From Sphingomonas populi (GTDB lineage Bacteria > Pseudomonadota > Alphaproteobacteria > Sphingomonadales > Sphingomonadaceae): 64,000 bases of DNA. A model generated the notes under the pieces. The model saw nothing but the letters and a program-made list of their open reading frames with translations. It had not been told where the DNA came from and did no database searches. This document shows positions 46,104 to 54,545 of the stretch, piece after piece. The stretch's first letter is position 1, and every line of letters starts with the position of its first letter. The stretch spans positions 1 to 64,000 of the forward strand of contig NZ_SGIS01000004.1 in the NCBI RefSeq assembly GCF_004208535.1, given 5' to 3'. The position numbers and the translations under genes are program-made.

Positions 46104-46203
46104 CGTCACCCTCACCCTTCCGTCGCTTCGCTCCTCCCTCCCTCTCCCATTGGGAGAGGGAAGGGGCCCACCGGCGCAGCCGGTGGGAAGGGTGAGGGTG
46201 ACG
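46104..46203. repeat. 100-base inverted repeat (family 3)
   Basis: Perfect 18-base outer arms CGTCACCCTCACCCTTCC / GGAAGGGTGAGGGTGACG enclose two smaller hairpins, CCTCTCCC / GGGAGAGG and CCCACCGGC / GCCGGTGGG. It occupies the entire gap between the convergent dioxygenase and gcdH stops and should form a branched structure in both transcripts. Confidence 0.85.
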
Positions 46204-46207
46204 TGCG

Positions 46208-47392
46208 TTAAAACGCCGCAATCCCGGTAATCGCCCGCCCCAGGATCAGCGCATGTACGTCATGCGCGCCCTCATAGGTGTTGACCGTCTCGAGGTTCAT
46301 CAGGTGGCGCATCACCTGATATTCGCCCGAGATGCCGTTGCCGCCGTGCATATCGCGCGCCATCCGCGCGATATCGAGCGCCTTGCCGACATTGTTGCGC
46401 TTGACCATCGAGACCATCTCCGGCGCGAACCGGCCTTCGTCCATCAGCCGCCCGACGCGCAGGCTGGCCTGTAGCCCCAGCGCGATCTCGGTCTGCATGT
46501 CGGCGAGCTTCTTCTGGAACAATTGCGTCGCGGCGAGCGGCCGACCGAACTGCTTGCGATCCAGCCCATATTGCCGCGCCGCGTGGAAGCAGAACTCCGC
46601 CGCGCCGAGCGCACCCCAACTGATCCCGTAGCGCGCGCGGTTGAGGCACGAGAATGGCCCCTTCAGTCCCGACACTTCGGGGAACAGCGCATCCTCGCCG
46701 ACCTCGACATCCTCCAGCACGATGCCGCCGGTGATCGACGCGCGCAGGCTGAGCTTGTTCTCGATCTTCGGCGTGGACAGCCCCGCCATGCCGCGCTCCA
46801 GCACGAAGCCGCGGATCGCGCCGCCGTGCGCGTCGGACTTGGCCCAGACGACAAACACATCGGCGATCGGCGCGTTGGTGATCCAGGTCTTTGCGCCGGA
46901 CAGGCGGTAGCCGCCATCGGTCTTGACCGCGCGCGTCGTCATGCCGGCGGGGTCGGAGCCGGCGTCGGGTTCAGTCAGCCCGAACGCGCCGATCCACTCG
47001 CCGCTGGCGAGGCGCGGCAGGTATTTCGTCTTCTGCGCTTCCGATCCGAACGCGAGGATCGGGTACATGACGAGGCTCGACTGCACCGACATCATCGAGC
47101 GATAGCCCGAATCGATCCGCTCGACCTCGCGCGCGACGAGGCCATAGGCGACATAAGACGCGCCGACCCCGCCATATTGCTCCGGCACCGTCGCGCCGAG
47201 CAGCCCGAGCGCGCCCATTTCGCGGAAGATCTCGGGATCGGTCTGCTCGTCGCGGAAGGCGGCGAGGATACGCGGCGCTAGCCTGTCGTCGGCATAGGCG
47301 CGCGCGGTGTCGCGGATCATCCGCTCGTCGTCATCGAGCTGATCGTCGAGGAAAAACGGGTCCGCCCAGTCGAAAGCGCTCATGCCGGCCAT
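46208..47392 (-). CDS. gcdH: glutaryl-CoA dehydrogenase (acyl-CoA dehydrogenase family)
   Basis: Oxidatively decarboxylates glutaryl-CoA to crotonyl-CoA in lysine, tryptophan and aromatic breakdown. 394 residues; the glutaryl-specific pattern is [15 protein letters not shown], the FAD region [12 protein letters not shown] and the C-terminal catalytic segment [20 protein letters not shown], with the base Glu in Y-E-G. GGAGAG lies 8 bases before ATG 47392. It follows mtnP by 23 bases on the same strand, so the two may be co-transcribed although their pathways are unrelated. Confidence 0.93.
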   Translation of the reverse strand: MAGMSAFDWADPFFLDDQLDDDERMIRDTARAYADDRLAPRILAAFRDEQTDPEIFREMGALGLLGATVPEQYGGVGASYVAYGLVAREVERIDSGYRSMMSVQSSLVMYPILAFGSEAQKTKYLPRLASGEWIGAFGLTEPDAGSDPAGMTTRAVKTDGGYRLSGAKTWITNAPIADVFVVWAKSDAHGGAIRGFVLERGMAGLSTPKIENKLSLRASITGGIVLEDVEVGEDALFPEVSGLKGPFSCLNRARYGISWGALGAAEFCFHAARQYGLDRKQFGRPLAATQLFQKKLADMQTEIALGLQASLRVGRLMDEGRFAPEMVSMVKRNNVGKALDIARMARDMHGGNGISGEYQVMRHLMNLETVNTYEGAHDVHALILGRAITGIAAF

Positions 47393-47415
47393 AACAGTCT
47401 CTCCGATTGTATCGT

Positions 47416-48285
47416 TCAGCGCCCGAGGACGCGCGCCATGATCTTGTCGAGCTTCGCGAGCAACGCCGGATCGCGCGCTTCGGGGGCGGTGATGAGCGCC
47501 TGATCGAGCACGGTGTCGAGCGGGGAGGGCGCGCGCTCGGGCGGGAGCGCTTCGACGAACGCCGCCACGGTCTTGCGAGCGATCTCGCCATTGGCGTGCA
47601 TCTGCTTGATGACCTCGCTCACCTCGACATGCGCCTCGCTCTCGCGCCAGCAATCATAGTCGGTGACCATGCCGATCAGCGCGTAGGGAATTTCCGCCTC
47701 GCGGGCGAGCTTGGCCTCGGGCATCGCGGTCATGCCGATCACGTCCGCGCCCCATTGCCGGTAGAGCAGGCTTTCCGCGCGTGACGAGAATTGCGGGCCT
47801 TCCATCGCGATATAGGTCGCGCCGGCTGCCGCCGTGCCGCCCGCCGCCGTCACCGCCGCCGCCGCGAGGCTCGACAGGCGCGGGCAGGTCGGCTCGGCCA
47901 TCGAGACGTGCGCGACCATGCCGGTGCCGAAGAAGCTGGAGGCGCGCGCCACTGTCCGGTCGATGAACTGGTCGACGATCACGAACTTGCCCGGCTCCAG
48001 CTCTTCCTGAAGGCTGCCGATCGACGAGATCGCGAGGATATCGGTCACGCCGCTGCGCTTGAGCGCGTCGATATTGGCGCGCGCGTTCAACTCGGACGGG
48101 CTGATCCGGTGGCCCCGGCCGTGGCGCGGCAGGAAGACGAGATCGACGTCGCCGATCGTGCCGAACAGCAATTCGTCGGACGGATCGCCCCACGGCGTCT
48201 CGACGCGCCGCCACTCGGCATTGCGCAAGCCATCGATCGCGTAGAGGCCCGAGCCGCCGATGATGCCGATCGTCCATTGGGTCAT
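47416..48285 (-). CDS. mtnP: S-methyl-5'-thioadenosine phosphorylase
   Basis: Cleaves methylthioadenosine to adenine and methylthioribose-1-phosphate in methionine salvage. The 289-residue PNP-fold protein has [10 protein letters not shown] at the start, the phosphate-binding [10 protein letters not shown], the [15 protein letters not shown] region and V-T-D-Y-D-C-W-R-E with the purine-binding Asp. It begins ATG 48285 with GAGG upstream. gcdH follows after 23 bases; no other mtn gene is present. The 190-base gap upstream contains one arm of a 62-base inverted repeat. Confidence 0.94.
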   Translation of the reverse strand: MTQWTIGIIGGSGLYAIDGLRNAEWRRVETPWGDPSDELLFGTIGDVDLVFLPRHGRGHRISPSELNARANIDALKRSGVTDILAISSIGSLQEELEPGKFVIVDQFIDRTVARASSFFGTGMVAHVSMAEPTCPRLSSLAAAAVTAAGGTAAAGATYIAMEGPQFSSRAESLLYRQWGADVIGMTAMPEAKLAREAEIPYALIGMVTDYDCWRESEAHVEVSEVIKQMHANGEIARKTVAAFVEALPPERAPSPLDTVLDQALITAPEARDPALLAKLDKIMARVLGR

Positions 48286-48372
48286 GGGGTACGCCTCTTA
48301 GAATGTGCCGGTTGCGTTCAGGCGATAGCGCGGTGGAGTGTTCGCGCAAGTCATAGGAGGGGAATGGAAGGT

Positions 48373-48434
48373 CGCCGCCGGCGAAGCCGTCGGCCGGGTT
48401 CGGCGGCAAGCGCCGACCCGCCGGCCGTGCCGGG
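48373..48434 (+). repeat. 62-base repeat, left inverted copy (family 5)
   Basis: Its reverse complement matches 49535-49596 at 58 of 62 positions, counted by eye. Similarity continues weakly for about 30 more bases beyond the inner end. It lies in the gap between mtnP and the glycosylase gene. Confidence 0.88.
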
Positions 48435-48476
48435 CGCTGCGCTACGCGCACCGGCGCTTGGTCGCGCCTGCGCCCG

Positions 48477-49136
48477 TCAAATCACCTTCATATCACTCCC
48501 ATAATGGTGCCACGCGAAGATCGCGAGCGCGCCGCGATGCGGGCGCCAGCCTTCCGCCAGCTCGCGCAGCAGTTTCTCGCTCGGGCGCGTCTCGTGGCCC
48601 AACAGGCGGCCGATCTCGATCTGCACGGCGAGGTCGCCCGCCGGCCAGATATCGGTGCGGCCTTCCGCGAACAGCAGGTAGATTTCCGCCGACCAGCGGC
48701 CGATGCCCTTGATCCGCACCAGCGCGGCAATCGCCGCTTCGTCATCCTCGGGAAGATGATCGAGGTCGAGCCGGCCGCTCGTCACCTCTTCGGCGAGGCT
48801 GCGCGCGTAGCTCGCCTTCTGGCGCGACAGCCCGGCCTCGCGGAGTTGCTCGTCGGTGGTGCGGGTGATCGCCGCCGGATCGGTGACGTCGCCCGCGACG
48901 ATCGCCAGCTTGCGCCATACCGCTTCGGCGGCATGCGTGCTGACCTGTTGGCCGAGGATGGTGCGCAGCAACGTCGCATAGCCGCGTTCGCGGATGCGCG
49001 GCGCGGGATAGCCGGCGCGCGCAATCGCGGCGGCGAAGGCCGGCTCGATCGCGCCGAGCGCGTCGAGGCCGCTGCGAAGGTGCTCGGCGCTCAGGCCCAC
49101 GGCGACGTCCTTGCGTTGACCGGGGCGGCGCGGCAT
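48477..49136 (-). CDS. DNA-3-methyladenine glycosylase II-type (AlkA/HhH-GPD)
   Basis: A base-excision-repair glycosylase that removes alkylated purines. 219 residues: Y-A-T-L-L-R-T-I-L-G-Q-Q-V-S near 54-66, the helix-hairpin-helix L-V-R-I-K-G-I-G-R-W-S-A-E-I-Y-L-L (139-155) and catalytic Asp168 in W-P-A-G-D-L-A-V. It lacks the extra N-terminal domain of E. coli AlkA, so it matches the shorter alphaproteobacterial form. ATG 49136 gives the right length; the longer frame crosses the opposite-strand ferredoxin. It diverges from that ferredoxin gene (33 bases) and both are enclosed by 62-base inverted repeats. Confidence 0.88.
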   Translation of the reverse strand: MPRRPGQRKDVAVGLSAEHLRSGLDALGAIEPAFAAAIARAGYPAPRIRERGYATLLRTILGQQVSTHAAEAVWRKLAIVAGDVTDPAAITRTTDEQLREAGLSRQKASYARSLAEEVTSGRLDLDHLPEDDEAAIAALVRIKGIGRWSAEIYLLFAEGRTDIWPAGDLAVQIEIGRLLGHETRPSEKLLRELAEGWRPHRGALAIFAWHHYGSDMKVI

Positions 49137-49169
49137 GGCGGCGCAACGAAACCCCGAAGGAGGAAATGG

Positions 49170-49487
49170 ATGCCAAAGCTTATCGTCGTGACCCGCGAAG
49201 GGGAAGAACGCGTGCTCGACGGACAGGTCGGCCATAGTGTGATGGAGATCATTCGCGACGCCGGCATCGATGAACTCCTGGCTCTGTGTGGCGGCTGCTG
49301 TTCGTGCGCGACCTGCCACGTCCATGTCGACCCGGAGTTTGCGGCCAAACTCCCGAAGATGAGCGCAGACGAGGACGATTTGCTCGATTCGACCAACGAG
49401 CGCGACGCGACCTCGCGGCTGTCGTGCCAGTTGCCGTTCAGCGAAGAGCTTGACGGCATGCGCGTTAGGATTGCTGAAGAGGACTGA
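49170..49487 (+). CDS. adrenodoxin-type [2Fe-2S] ferredoxin
   Basis: 105 residues. Cluster ligands C40-x5-C46-x2-C49 and C86 (L-C-G-G-C-C-S-C-A-T-C-H, then S-C-Q-L), plus the L-L-D-S-T-N-E-R-D-A-x-S-R-L segment, are typical of putidaredoxin/adrenodoxin-type ferredoxins. Two extra Cys (43, 44) sit inside the cluster loop. GAAGGAGG precedes ATG 49170. It would accept electrons from a reductase such as the one at 37.2 kb; no P450 is nearby. It is divergent from the glycosylase gene. Confidence 0.93.
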   Translation: MPKLIVVTREGEERVLDGQVGHSVMEIIRDAGIDELLALCGGCCSCATCHVHVDPEFAAKLPKMSADEDDLLDSTNERDATSRLSCQLPFSEELDGMRVRIAEED

Positions 49488-49534
49488 CGGGTAGAGGCCA
49501 GCACGCTGCTGGCCGGTGCGGCAACGCCGCACTA

Positions 49535-49596
49535 CCCGGCGCGGCCGGCGGGTCGGCGCTCGCCGCCGAACCCGGCCGACGGCTTTGCCGTCGGCG
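49535..49596 (+). repeat. 62-base repeat, right inverted copy (family 5)
   Basis: Inverted partner of 48373-48434 (58/62 identities by eye). Just outside it, 49490-49530 holds small hairpins (GCCAGCACGCTGCTGGC and GTGCGGCAACGCCGCAC). Confidence 0.88.
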
Positions 49597-49616
49597 CACT
49601 TCGATCTTATCCGAAA

Positions 49617-49680
49617 ACCGTTCGTACCGAACCCTTCGGCTGGCTGGCAAGCCAGCCGCCCAGGGCTCGGGACGAACGGT
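49617..49680. repeat. palindromic intergenic repeat (family 1-like, copy F)
   Basis: Outer arms ACCGTTCGTACCGAACCCT / AGGGCTCGGGACGAACGGT enclose GGCTGGCT / AGCCAGCC. The ends match family 1 while the core is different. It lies between the convergent ferredoxin and DUF4136 genes. Confidence 0.8.
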
Positions 49681-49689
49681 GGATAGTGT

Positions 49690-50349
49690 TCAGCCCTTCT
49701 TCTCGGGCGCGATCGTGATCTTCACCGTCTCGCCCGAATTGCCGGGGAACCCCGTGAACATCGCCTCGACGAGACGCGGCACCAGATAGGGCAGATCGTC
49801 GGTGCGCGACTGCGCCTTGGCGGTGCCCTCGAACACATGCGCGCCGGTGTCGGCGCGCTCGATCGTCACCATCAGTTCGCTGGTGTAGACGGTGTAGCTC
49901 GACACGTCGGGGCCGAAGCCGCCGCCCCACATGAACGGATCGTTGAAGCCAAAGGCGAAGCGGCTGCGGCCATAATAGCCCCAGCGCGGGCCACCCCAGC
50001 CACCATAACCGCCGCCCCAGCCGCCGTATCCACCATAACCGCCGCCGAAGCCCGGCGTGGTGACGGTACGTTCGCGGCCATGATCGACATCATAGGCAAG
50101 CTTGACGACCAGATCGGCCGGGCCACCTTGCGCGGGGCGATAGCCCTGCTGGGCGAGCTTGCCCGAGACGAGGCTGGCATATTGGCTGAATTCGAGGCCG
50201 CCGCGCTGATTGGGATCGACCGGCTGCACCACGAAGGTCTGGCCAGTCGATGGCGCGAGTTGCTGGAAGCGCGACACTTTCGCCGCGAACGGCTGGGCAC
50301 AGCCGCCCAGCGCGAGCAGCGCGGCGGCGGCGAAAGGAAACATCTTCAT
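49690..50349 (-). CDS. DUF4136 lipoprotein
   Basis: 219 residues with a lipoprotein signal ending ALGGC (Cys17). The DUF4136 pattern includes F-V-V-Q-P-V, L-E-F-S-Q-Y-A-S-L-V, G-Y-R-P-A-x-x-x-P-A-D-L-V-V-K and the C-terminal L-V-x-A-M-F-x-G-F-P-G-N-S-G. A Gly/Tyr/Trp-rich block (~110-140, G-G-Y-G-G-W-G-G type) lies mid-protein. The family is an envelope lipoprotein of unknown function. It is a single-gene unit between palindromic repeats. Confidence 0.82.
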   Translation of the reverse strand: MKMFPFAAAALLALGGCAQPFAAKVSRFQQLAPSTGQTFVVQPVDPNQRGGLEFSQYASLVSGKLAQQGYRPAQGGPADLVVKLAYDVDHGRERTVTTPGFGGGYGGYGGWGGGYGGWGGPRWGYYGRSRFAFGFNDPFMWGGGFGPDVSSYTVYTSELMVTIERADTGAHVFEGTAKAQSRTDDLPYLVPRLVEAMFTGFPGNSGETVKITIAPEKKG

Positions 50350-50511
50350 GATTTCACGACCTTGCTGGAGACGGCATTATATCTGCACTGCCAGATGGCC
50401 CCTGAATAGCGCTTGAACAAGACGCTGCCTAGGGACGGATCGCGCGGGAGATCGGGCTGATGGATCAAACCTCTGCCGTTCGTGCCATTCCCAGCCGCTC
50501 GTCAAACTCAA

Positions 50512-50582
50512 CCGTTCATCCCGAGCGAAGTCGAGGGACCAGCCCGGAGCGCAGGTGTCTCGACTTCGCTCGACACGAACGG
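50512..50582. repeat. palindromic intergenic repeat (family 1, copy E)
   Basis: Forward arm CCGTTCATCCCGAGCGAAGT and inverted copy ending at 50582 in the gap 3' of trpS (minus strand) and upstream of the DUF4136 gene. The rest of this 261-base gap (50350-50610) shows no gene. Confidence 0.85.
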
Positions 50583-50610
50583 GGGGCGAATTGGGCAGAA
50601 CGGGCCGGGC

Positions 50611-51615
50611 TTACAGATGCAGCCCGACCGCCTCCTGCGCGGCGCGCAACGTCGGCGCGCCGAGCGCCGCCGCCTTGGCCGCACCCTCCGCCAGCGCCGC
50701 CGCCACCGCCGGCCGGTCGCCGAGCAGCGCGGTCAATCGGTCGCGGATCGGCCCCAGCGTCGCGATGGCGAGATCGGCGAGCGCGGGCTTGAACGCGCCG
50801 AAGCCCTTGCCGGCATGCTCGGCCAGCACCGCGACCGGCTCCACGCCGGCAAGCGCTGCGTAGATCGTCACCAGATTGAGGGCTTCGGCGCGGCCTTCCA
50901 GCCCGGCGACCGTCTCGGGCAGCACGTCGGCGTCGCTCTTGGCCTTGCGCAGCTTGCTCGCGATCACGTCGTCGCTGTCGATCAGGTTGATGCGCGATGC
51001 GTCCGAGGGATCGGACTTGGACATCTTCACCGATCCGTCGCGCAAGCTCATGATGCGCGGCGCGGCCTTGGAGATCAAAGGCTCCGGCAGCGGGAACAGA
51101 TCGACACCGAAATCGCCGTTGAACTTGGTGGCGATGTCGCGCGCGAGTTCGAGATGCTGCTTCTGGTCATGCCCGACCGGCACATGAGTCGCCTTGTAGA
51201 GCAAAACGTCGGCGGCCTGCAGCACGGGGTAGGTGAACAAAGCGACCGACTGGGTCTCGCCGCTCTTGCCGGCCTTGTCTTTCCACTGCGTCATGCGGTT
51301 GAGCCAGCCCATCCGGGCAGTACCGCTCAGCAGCCAGTTCAGCTCGGTGTGCGCCGGCACGCGCGCCTGGTTGAACAGGATCGACCGCTTCGGATCGATC
51401 CCGCAGGCGAGCAACGTCGCCGCCATCTCGACCGTGTTGGCATGAAGCTCGGCGGCGACCACCGGCTGCGACAGCGCGTGCAGATCGGCGAGGAAGAACA
51501 GGCAGATATCGTCCGGCCCCATCGCGTCCTGCATGGCCACCCACTGCTTGATGGCGCCGAGATAATTGCCGAGGTGGAGGTTGCCGGTGGGCTGGATGCC
51601 GGAAACGATACGCAT
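50611..51615 (-). CDS. trpS: tryptophanyl-tRNA synthetase
   Basis: Charges tRNA-Trp. 334-residue class I enzyme: P-T-G-N-L-H-L-G-N-Y-L-G (HIGH-type) near the start and V-K-M-S-K-S-D-P-S-D (KMSKS) near residue 195, with normal length. It starts 15 bases after murJ and is the last gene of secB-murJ-trpS, probably co-transcribed. A family-1 repeat follows its stop. Confidence 0.96.
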   Translation of the reverse strand: MRIVSGIQPTGNLHLGNYLGAIKQWVAMQDAMGPDDICLFFLADLHALSQPVVAAELHANTVEMAATLLACGIDPKRSILFNQARVPAHTELNWLLSGTARMGWLNRMTQWKDKAGKSGETQSVALFTYPVLQAADVLLYKATHVPVGHDQKQHLELARDIATKFNGDFGVDLFPLPEPLISKAAPRIMSLRDGSVKMSKSDPSDASRINLIDSDDVIASKLRKAKSDADVLPETVAGLEGRAEALNLVTIYAALAGVEPVAVLAEHAGKGFGAFKPALADLAIATLGPIRDRLTALLGDRPAVAAALAEGAAKAAALGAPTLRAAQEAVGLHL

Positions 51616-51630
51616 GAATGGTCTCGAATG

Positions 51631-53199
51631 TCAGGCGGCGCGACGGCGCCGCAGGAAGGCCAGATCGGCGCGGGTGAACGCACCGAGCACGAAGGTCGCG
51701 ATCGCATAGACCAAGCCACCGGCGGCGACCAGCACCAGCATCGCGCCGGTCCGTACGGTCCAACTCCCGTGCGTATAGGGCGTCAGCAGCCCTTGCAGCA
51801 GCCACAGGATCAGCCCCATCGCCAGCGCGGCGAGCGCGAGCCGCCACGCGCGGCGGCGCAGCCGCGCATCGGGGGCGAAATGGCCGCGTGTACGCAACGC
51901 GCGATAGAGCAGGATGGTGTTGACGGTCGAGGCGAGCGCGGTCGCGAGCGGCGGCCCCATGTGCTTCAACGGCACGATCAGCGCGAGGTTGAGCACGAGG
52001 TTCACCCCCATCGAGATCGTCGCATAGCGCACCGGCGTGCGCGTGTCGGCGCGCGCGTAGAAGCCGGGGGTCAGCACCTTGACGAGGATGTAGCTCGGCA
52101 GCCCGATCGAGAAGGCGGCGAGCGCTTGTGCGGTGTTGACGGTGTCCACCGCGTCGAACTTGCCGTGTTCGAACAGCGCCGCGACGATCGGCCCGCCGCA
52201 CAGCACCAAAGCGACCGTGGCGGGCAAAGTGAGCAGCAGCGCGAGTTCCATGCCGCGGTTCTGCGTTTCCATCGCGGCCTTGTCCTCGCCCGCGCCGAGC
52301 TGGCGCGAGATTAGCGGCAGCAGCACCGTGCCGAGGCCGATGCCGATCAGCCCGAGCGGAAGCTGGTTCACCCGGTCGGCCATGTAGATGTACGTAACCG
52401 AGCCGTGATCAAGCAGCGACGCGGCGAGCGCGGTCGATACGACGAGGTTGATCTGCACCGCGCCCGCGCCGGCGGCGGCGGGCCAGATCAACGCCAGCAA
52501 GCGCTTCACGTCGGCGTTGAGGCGCGGCACGCGCGGGCGGATGCTGACGCCGTTGGCGCGGCAGGCTGCATATAGCCAGACCAGTTGCAGCAGACCCGAC
52601 ACGCTCACCGCGACCGCCTGATTGCGCGCGGTCAGGAACGGATCGTGGTTGTGGAACGCCAGCAGCGCGACGATCAGCGTCACGTTGAGCAGGATCGGCG
52701 CGGCGGCGTTGACCCAGAATTTCTGGAGCGAATTGAGGATACTGCCGAGCAGCGACACCAGACTGATAAACATCAGATAGGGGATGGTGAAGCGCGACAG
52801 CAGCACCGCGAAGGCGAACTGATCGTGGCTGACGCCGTGGAACTTGCCCGACAGCGCCAGCGTCACCGGCCAGGCGAACACTTCGAGGATCACCGTCATC
52901 ACGATCAGGATCGGCAGGAGCACCGAAAGCACGTCCTGCGCAAAGGCGATCCCGTCGGGCAGGCCGCCGCCGTCCTTGTCGCCGACCTTCTTGTTGAACA
53001 TCGGGATGAACGCCGCCGAGAACGCCCCTTCGGCGAACAAGGCGCGGAACATGTTGGGCAGGCGGAACGCGACGAGGAACGCATCCGACGCGAAGCTCGC
53101 GCCGACATAGCGCGCGAACAGCGAGTCGCGCACCAGCCCGAGAATGCGGCTGGCGAGCGTAAGCCCGCCGACCGAGCCGAGCGCGCGCGCGAGGTTCAT
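51631..53199 (-). CDS. murJ: lipid II flippase MurJ
   Basis: MurJ moves the peptidoglycan precursor lipid II across the inner membrane. 522 residues with 14 hydrophobic segments and the MVF-family N-terminus S-V-G-G-L-T-L-A-S-R-I-L-G-L-V-R-D, then F-R-L-P-N-M-F-R-A-L-F-A-E-G-A-F-S-A-A-F-I-P (charged TM2 and loop residues important for substrate). Length is normal. It begins 28 bases after secB and precedes trpS by 15 bases. Confidence 0.95.
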   Translation of the reverse strand: MNLARALGSVGGLTLASRILGLVRDSLFARYVGASFASDAFLVAFRLPNMFRALFAEGAFSAAFIPMFNKKVGDKDGGGLPDGIAFAQDVLSVLLPILIVMTVILEVFAWPVTLALSGKFHGVSHDQFAFAVLLSRFTIPYLMFISLVSLLGSILNSLQKFWVNAAAPILLNVTLIVALLAFHNHDPFLTARNQAVAVSVSGLLQLVWLYAACRANGVSIRPRVPRLNADVKRLLALIWPAAAGAGAVQINLVVSTALAASLLDHGSVTYIYMADRVNQLPLGLIGIGLGTVLLPLISRQLGAGEDKAAMETQNRGMELALLLTLPATVALVLCGGPIVAALFEHGKFDAVDTVNTAQALAAFSIGLPSYILVKVLTPGFYARADTRTPVRYATISMGVNLVLNLALIVPLKHMGPPLATALASTVNTILLYRALRTRGHFAPDARLRRRAWRLALAALAMGLILWLLQGLLTPYTHGSWTVRTGAMLVLVAAGGLVYAIATFVLGAFTRADLAFLRRRRAA

Positions 53200-53227
53200 C
53201 GTTCGGCGCCCGCCCCCTTGGCTTGGA

Positions 53228-53734
53228 TCAGGCGTTGCCGGTCACGCCGACATTGCCCTGCTGCTGCGCCGCCTGCTGGAGATACAGCGCGCCGAAATCG
53301 ATCGGCTCGAGCATCAGCGGCGGGAAGCCGCCGTCGCGGACGGCGTCCGCAAGCACGCGGCGCGCGAACGGGAAGAGCAGGCGCGGCGCTTCGCCGAGCA
53401 GGAACGGCTGGATATGCTCCTCGGGGATGTTGCGCAGCCCGAACAGACCCGCGAACGACAGATCGACCAGAAACGCGACGGTGCCCTCGGATTCGGCGCG
53501 CACTTCGATGCGCAGCGTGATTTCATGGACATCCTCGCCGACCTGGTTGGCGCCGATGTTGAACTGCACGTCGATCGCGGGCGCGCCCGGCGTCTGGTAG
53601 ATCGCCGGCGCGTTCGGGTTCTCGAACGACAAGTCCTTGACATATTGCGAGATCATGCCGGCGGCGGGCGCCGTGTCCTCACCATTCGAAAACGGCGCGG
53701 TGGTGGTGATGATGCCGTCGTCCTGTTCGCTCAT
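53228..53734 (-). CDS. secB: protein-export chaperone SecB
   Basis: A cytosolic chaperone that keeps outer-membrane and periplasmic precursors unfolded for SecA. 168 residues: Y-V-K-D-L-S-F-E-N-P-N-A-P near the start, the F-L-V-D-L-x-F-A-G-L-F strand and I-P-E-E-H-I-Q-P-F-L-L-G-E-A-P-R-L-L-F-P-F-A-R, all diagnostic. ATG 53734 is the family start. It diverges from timA across a 166-base gap that must hold both promoters, and leads secB-murJ-trpS. Confidence 0.96.
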   Translation of the reverse strand: MSEQDDGIITTTAPFSNGEDTAPAAGMISQYVKDLSFENPNAPAIYQTPGAPAIDVQFNIGANQVGEDVHEITLRIEVRAESEGTVAFLVDLSFAGLFGLRNIPEEHIQPFLLGEAPRLLFPFARRVLADAVRDGGFPPLMLEPIDFGALYLQQAAQQQGNVGVTGNA

Positions 53735-53900
53735 GAAACGCGTCCTTGATTCTCTAACGGAGCGGCACAGCCCTCTGGCGCTGCCGAAGCGGCGCGCGTA
53801 GCAGGGGGCGCGCGGCAGTTCAACACGCAGGCGGCGGTGCCATTTGTATCGTCCGTGCGTTGCGCCTATATTGGCTGTTCGCCGAAGTTCAGGAGGCAAA

Positions 53901-54545
53901 GTGTTCTACGTCGTTCTGCTCGGGATGGTCGCCGGTTTTCTGGCGTTGCGTCTCTATATGGTCCTCGGCAAGCGGACCGGGCATGAGCAACCTTTGCCCA
54001 AGCCCGCCGAGGATCGCGCGCCGATCACGGTGCTGCCGCGTCCGATCGAGACGCCCGGCGAATCGCGCGAGCTGTTCGGCCGCAACATCGCGCCGCGCGC
54101 CGAAGCCGGCCTGCGCGCGATCGTCGCGGCGGAGCCGGGCTTCGACGTGATGCGCTTCCTCGAAGGCGCGCAATCGGCCTACCGGATGATCCTGGAAGCC
54201 TATTGGAGCGGTGACGAGGAGCAACTCGCCTGGCTCGCCGAGGATGACGTGCGCGCCGCCTTCGTCGCCGCCATCGCTGAACGCGCCGAGGCCGGGCATA
54301 CGCTCGAAAATCGCCTCGTCACGATCGAGCGCGCCGCGATCACCGATGCCACGCTGACCGGCAAGGCGGCGCGGATCACGGTGCGCTTCGACGCCGATAT
54401 CGCGGCGGTGACGCGCGACCGCGACGGGGTCGTCGTGGCCGGCTCGATGACCGATGCGGTCGAGACTCATGACATCTGGACCTTCGCGCGGACGCTCAAG
54501 AGCAGCGATCCGAACTGGAAGCTTGCCGACACCGACGAGGCGTGA
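53901..54545 (+). CDS. timA: Tim44-domain membrane protein (TimA)
   Basis: 214 residues from GTG 53901, with a perfect GGAGG five bases upstream. One N-terminal membrane segment (~1-17), a Pro-rich linker, then a Tim44-like NTF2-fold domain (E-G-A-Q-S-A-Y-R-M-I-L-E-A-Y-W-S-G-D, then I-T-V-R-F-D-A-D-I-A-A-V-T-R-D, and D-I-W-T-F-A-R). Bacterial TimA proteins are inner-membrane proteins named by similarity to mitochondrial Tim44; their job in protein export is not settled. It overlaps mltA by four bases (GTGA) and diverges from secB, a common alphaproteobacterial neighbourhood. Confidence 0.88.
   Translation: MFYVVLLGMVAGFLALRLYMVLGKRTGHEQPLPKPAEDRAPITVLPRPIETPGESRELFGRNIAPRAEAGLRAIVAAEPGFDVMRFLEGAQSAYRMILEAYWSGDEEQLAWLAEDDVRAAFVAAIAERAEAGHTLENRLVTIERAAITDATLTGKAARITVRFDADIAAVTRDRDGVVVAGSMTDAVETHDIWTFARTLKSSDPNWKLADTDEA

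Noticed and set aside
48364..48504. Short plus-strand frame after AGGAGGGGA ATG at 48364
   Set aside because: It runs through the 62-base repeat, where a near-identical peptide also arises from the other copy; a by-product of the repeat.
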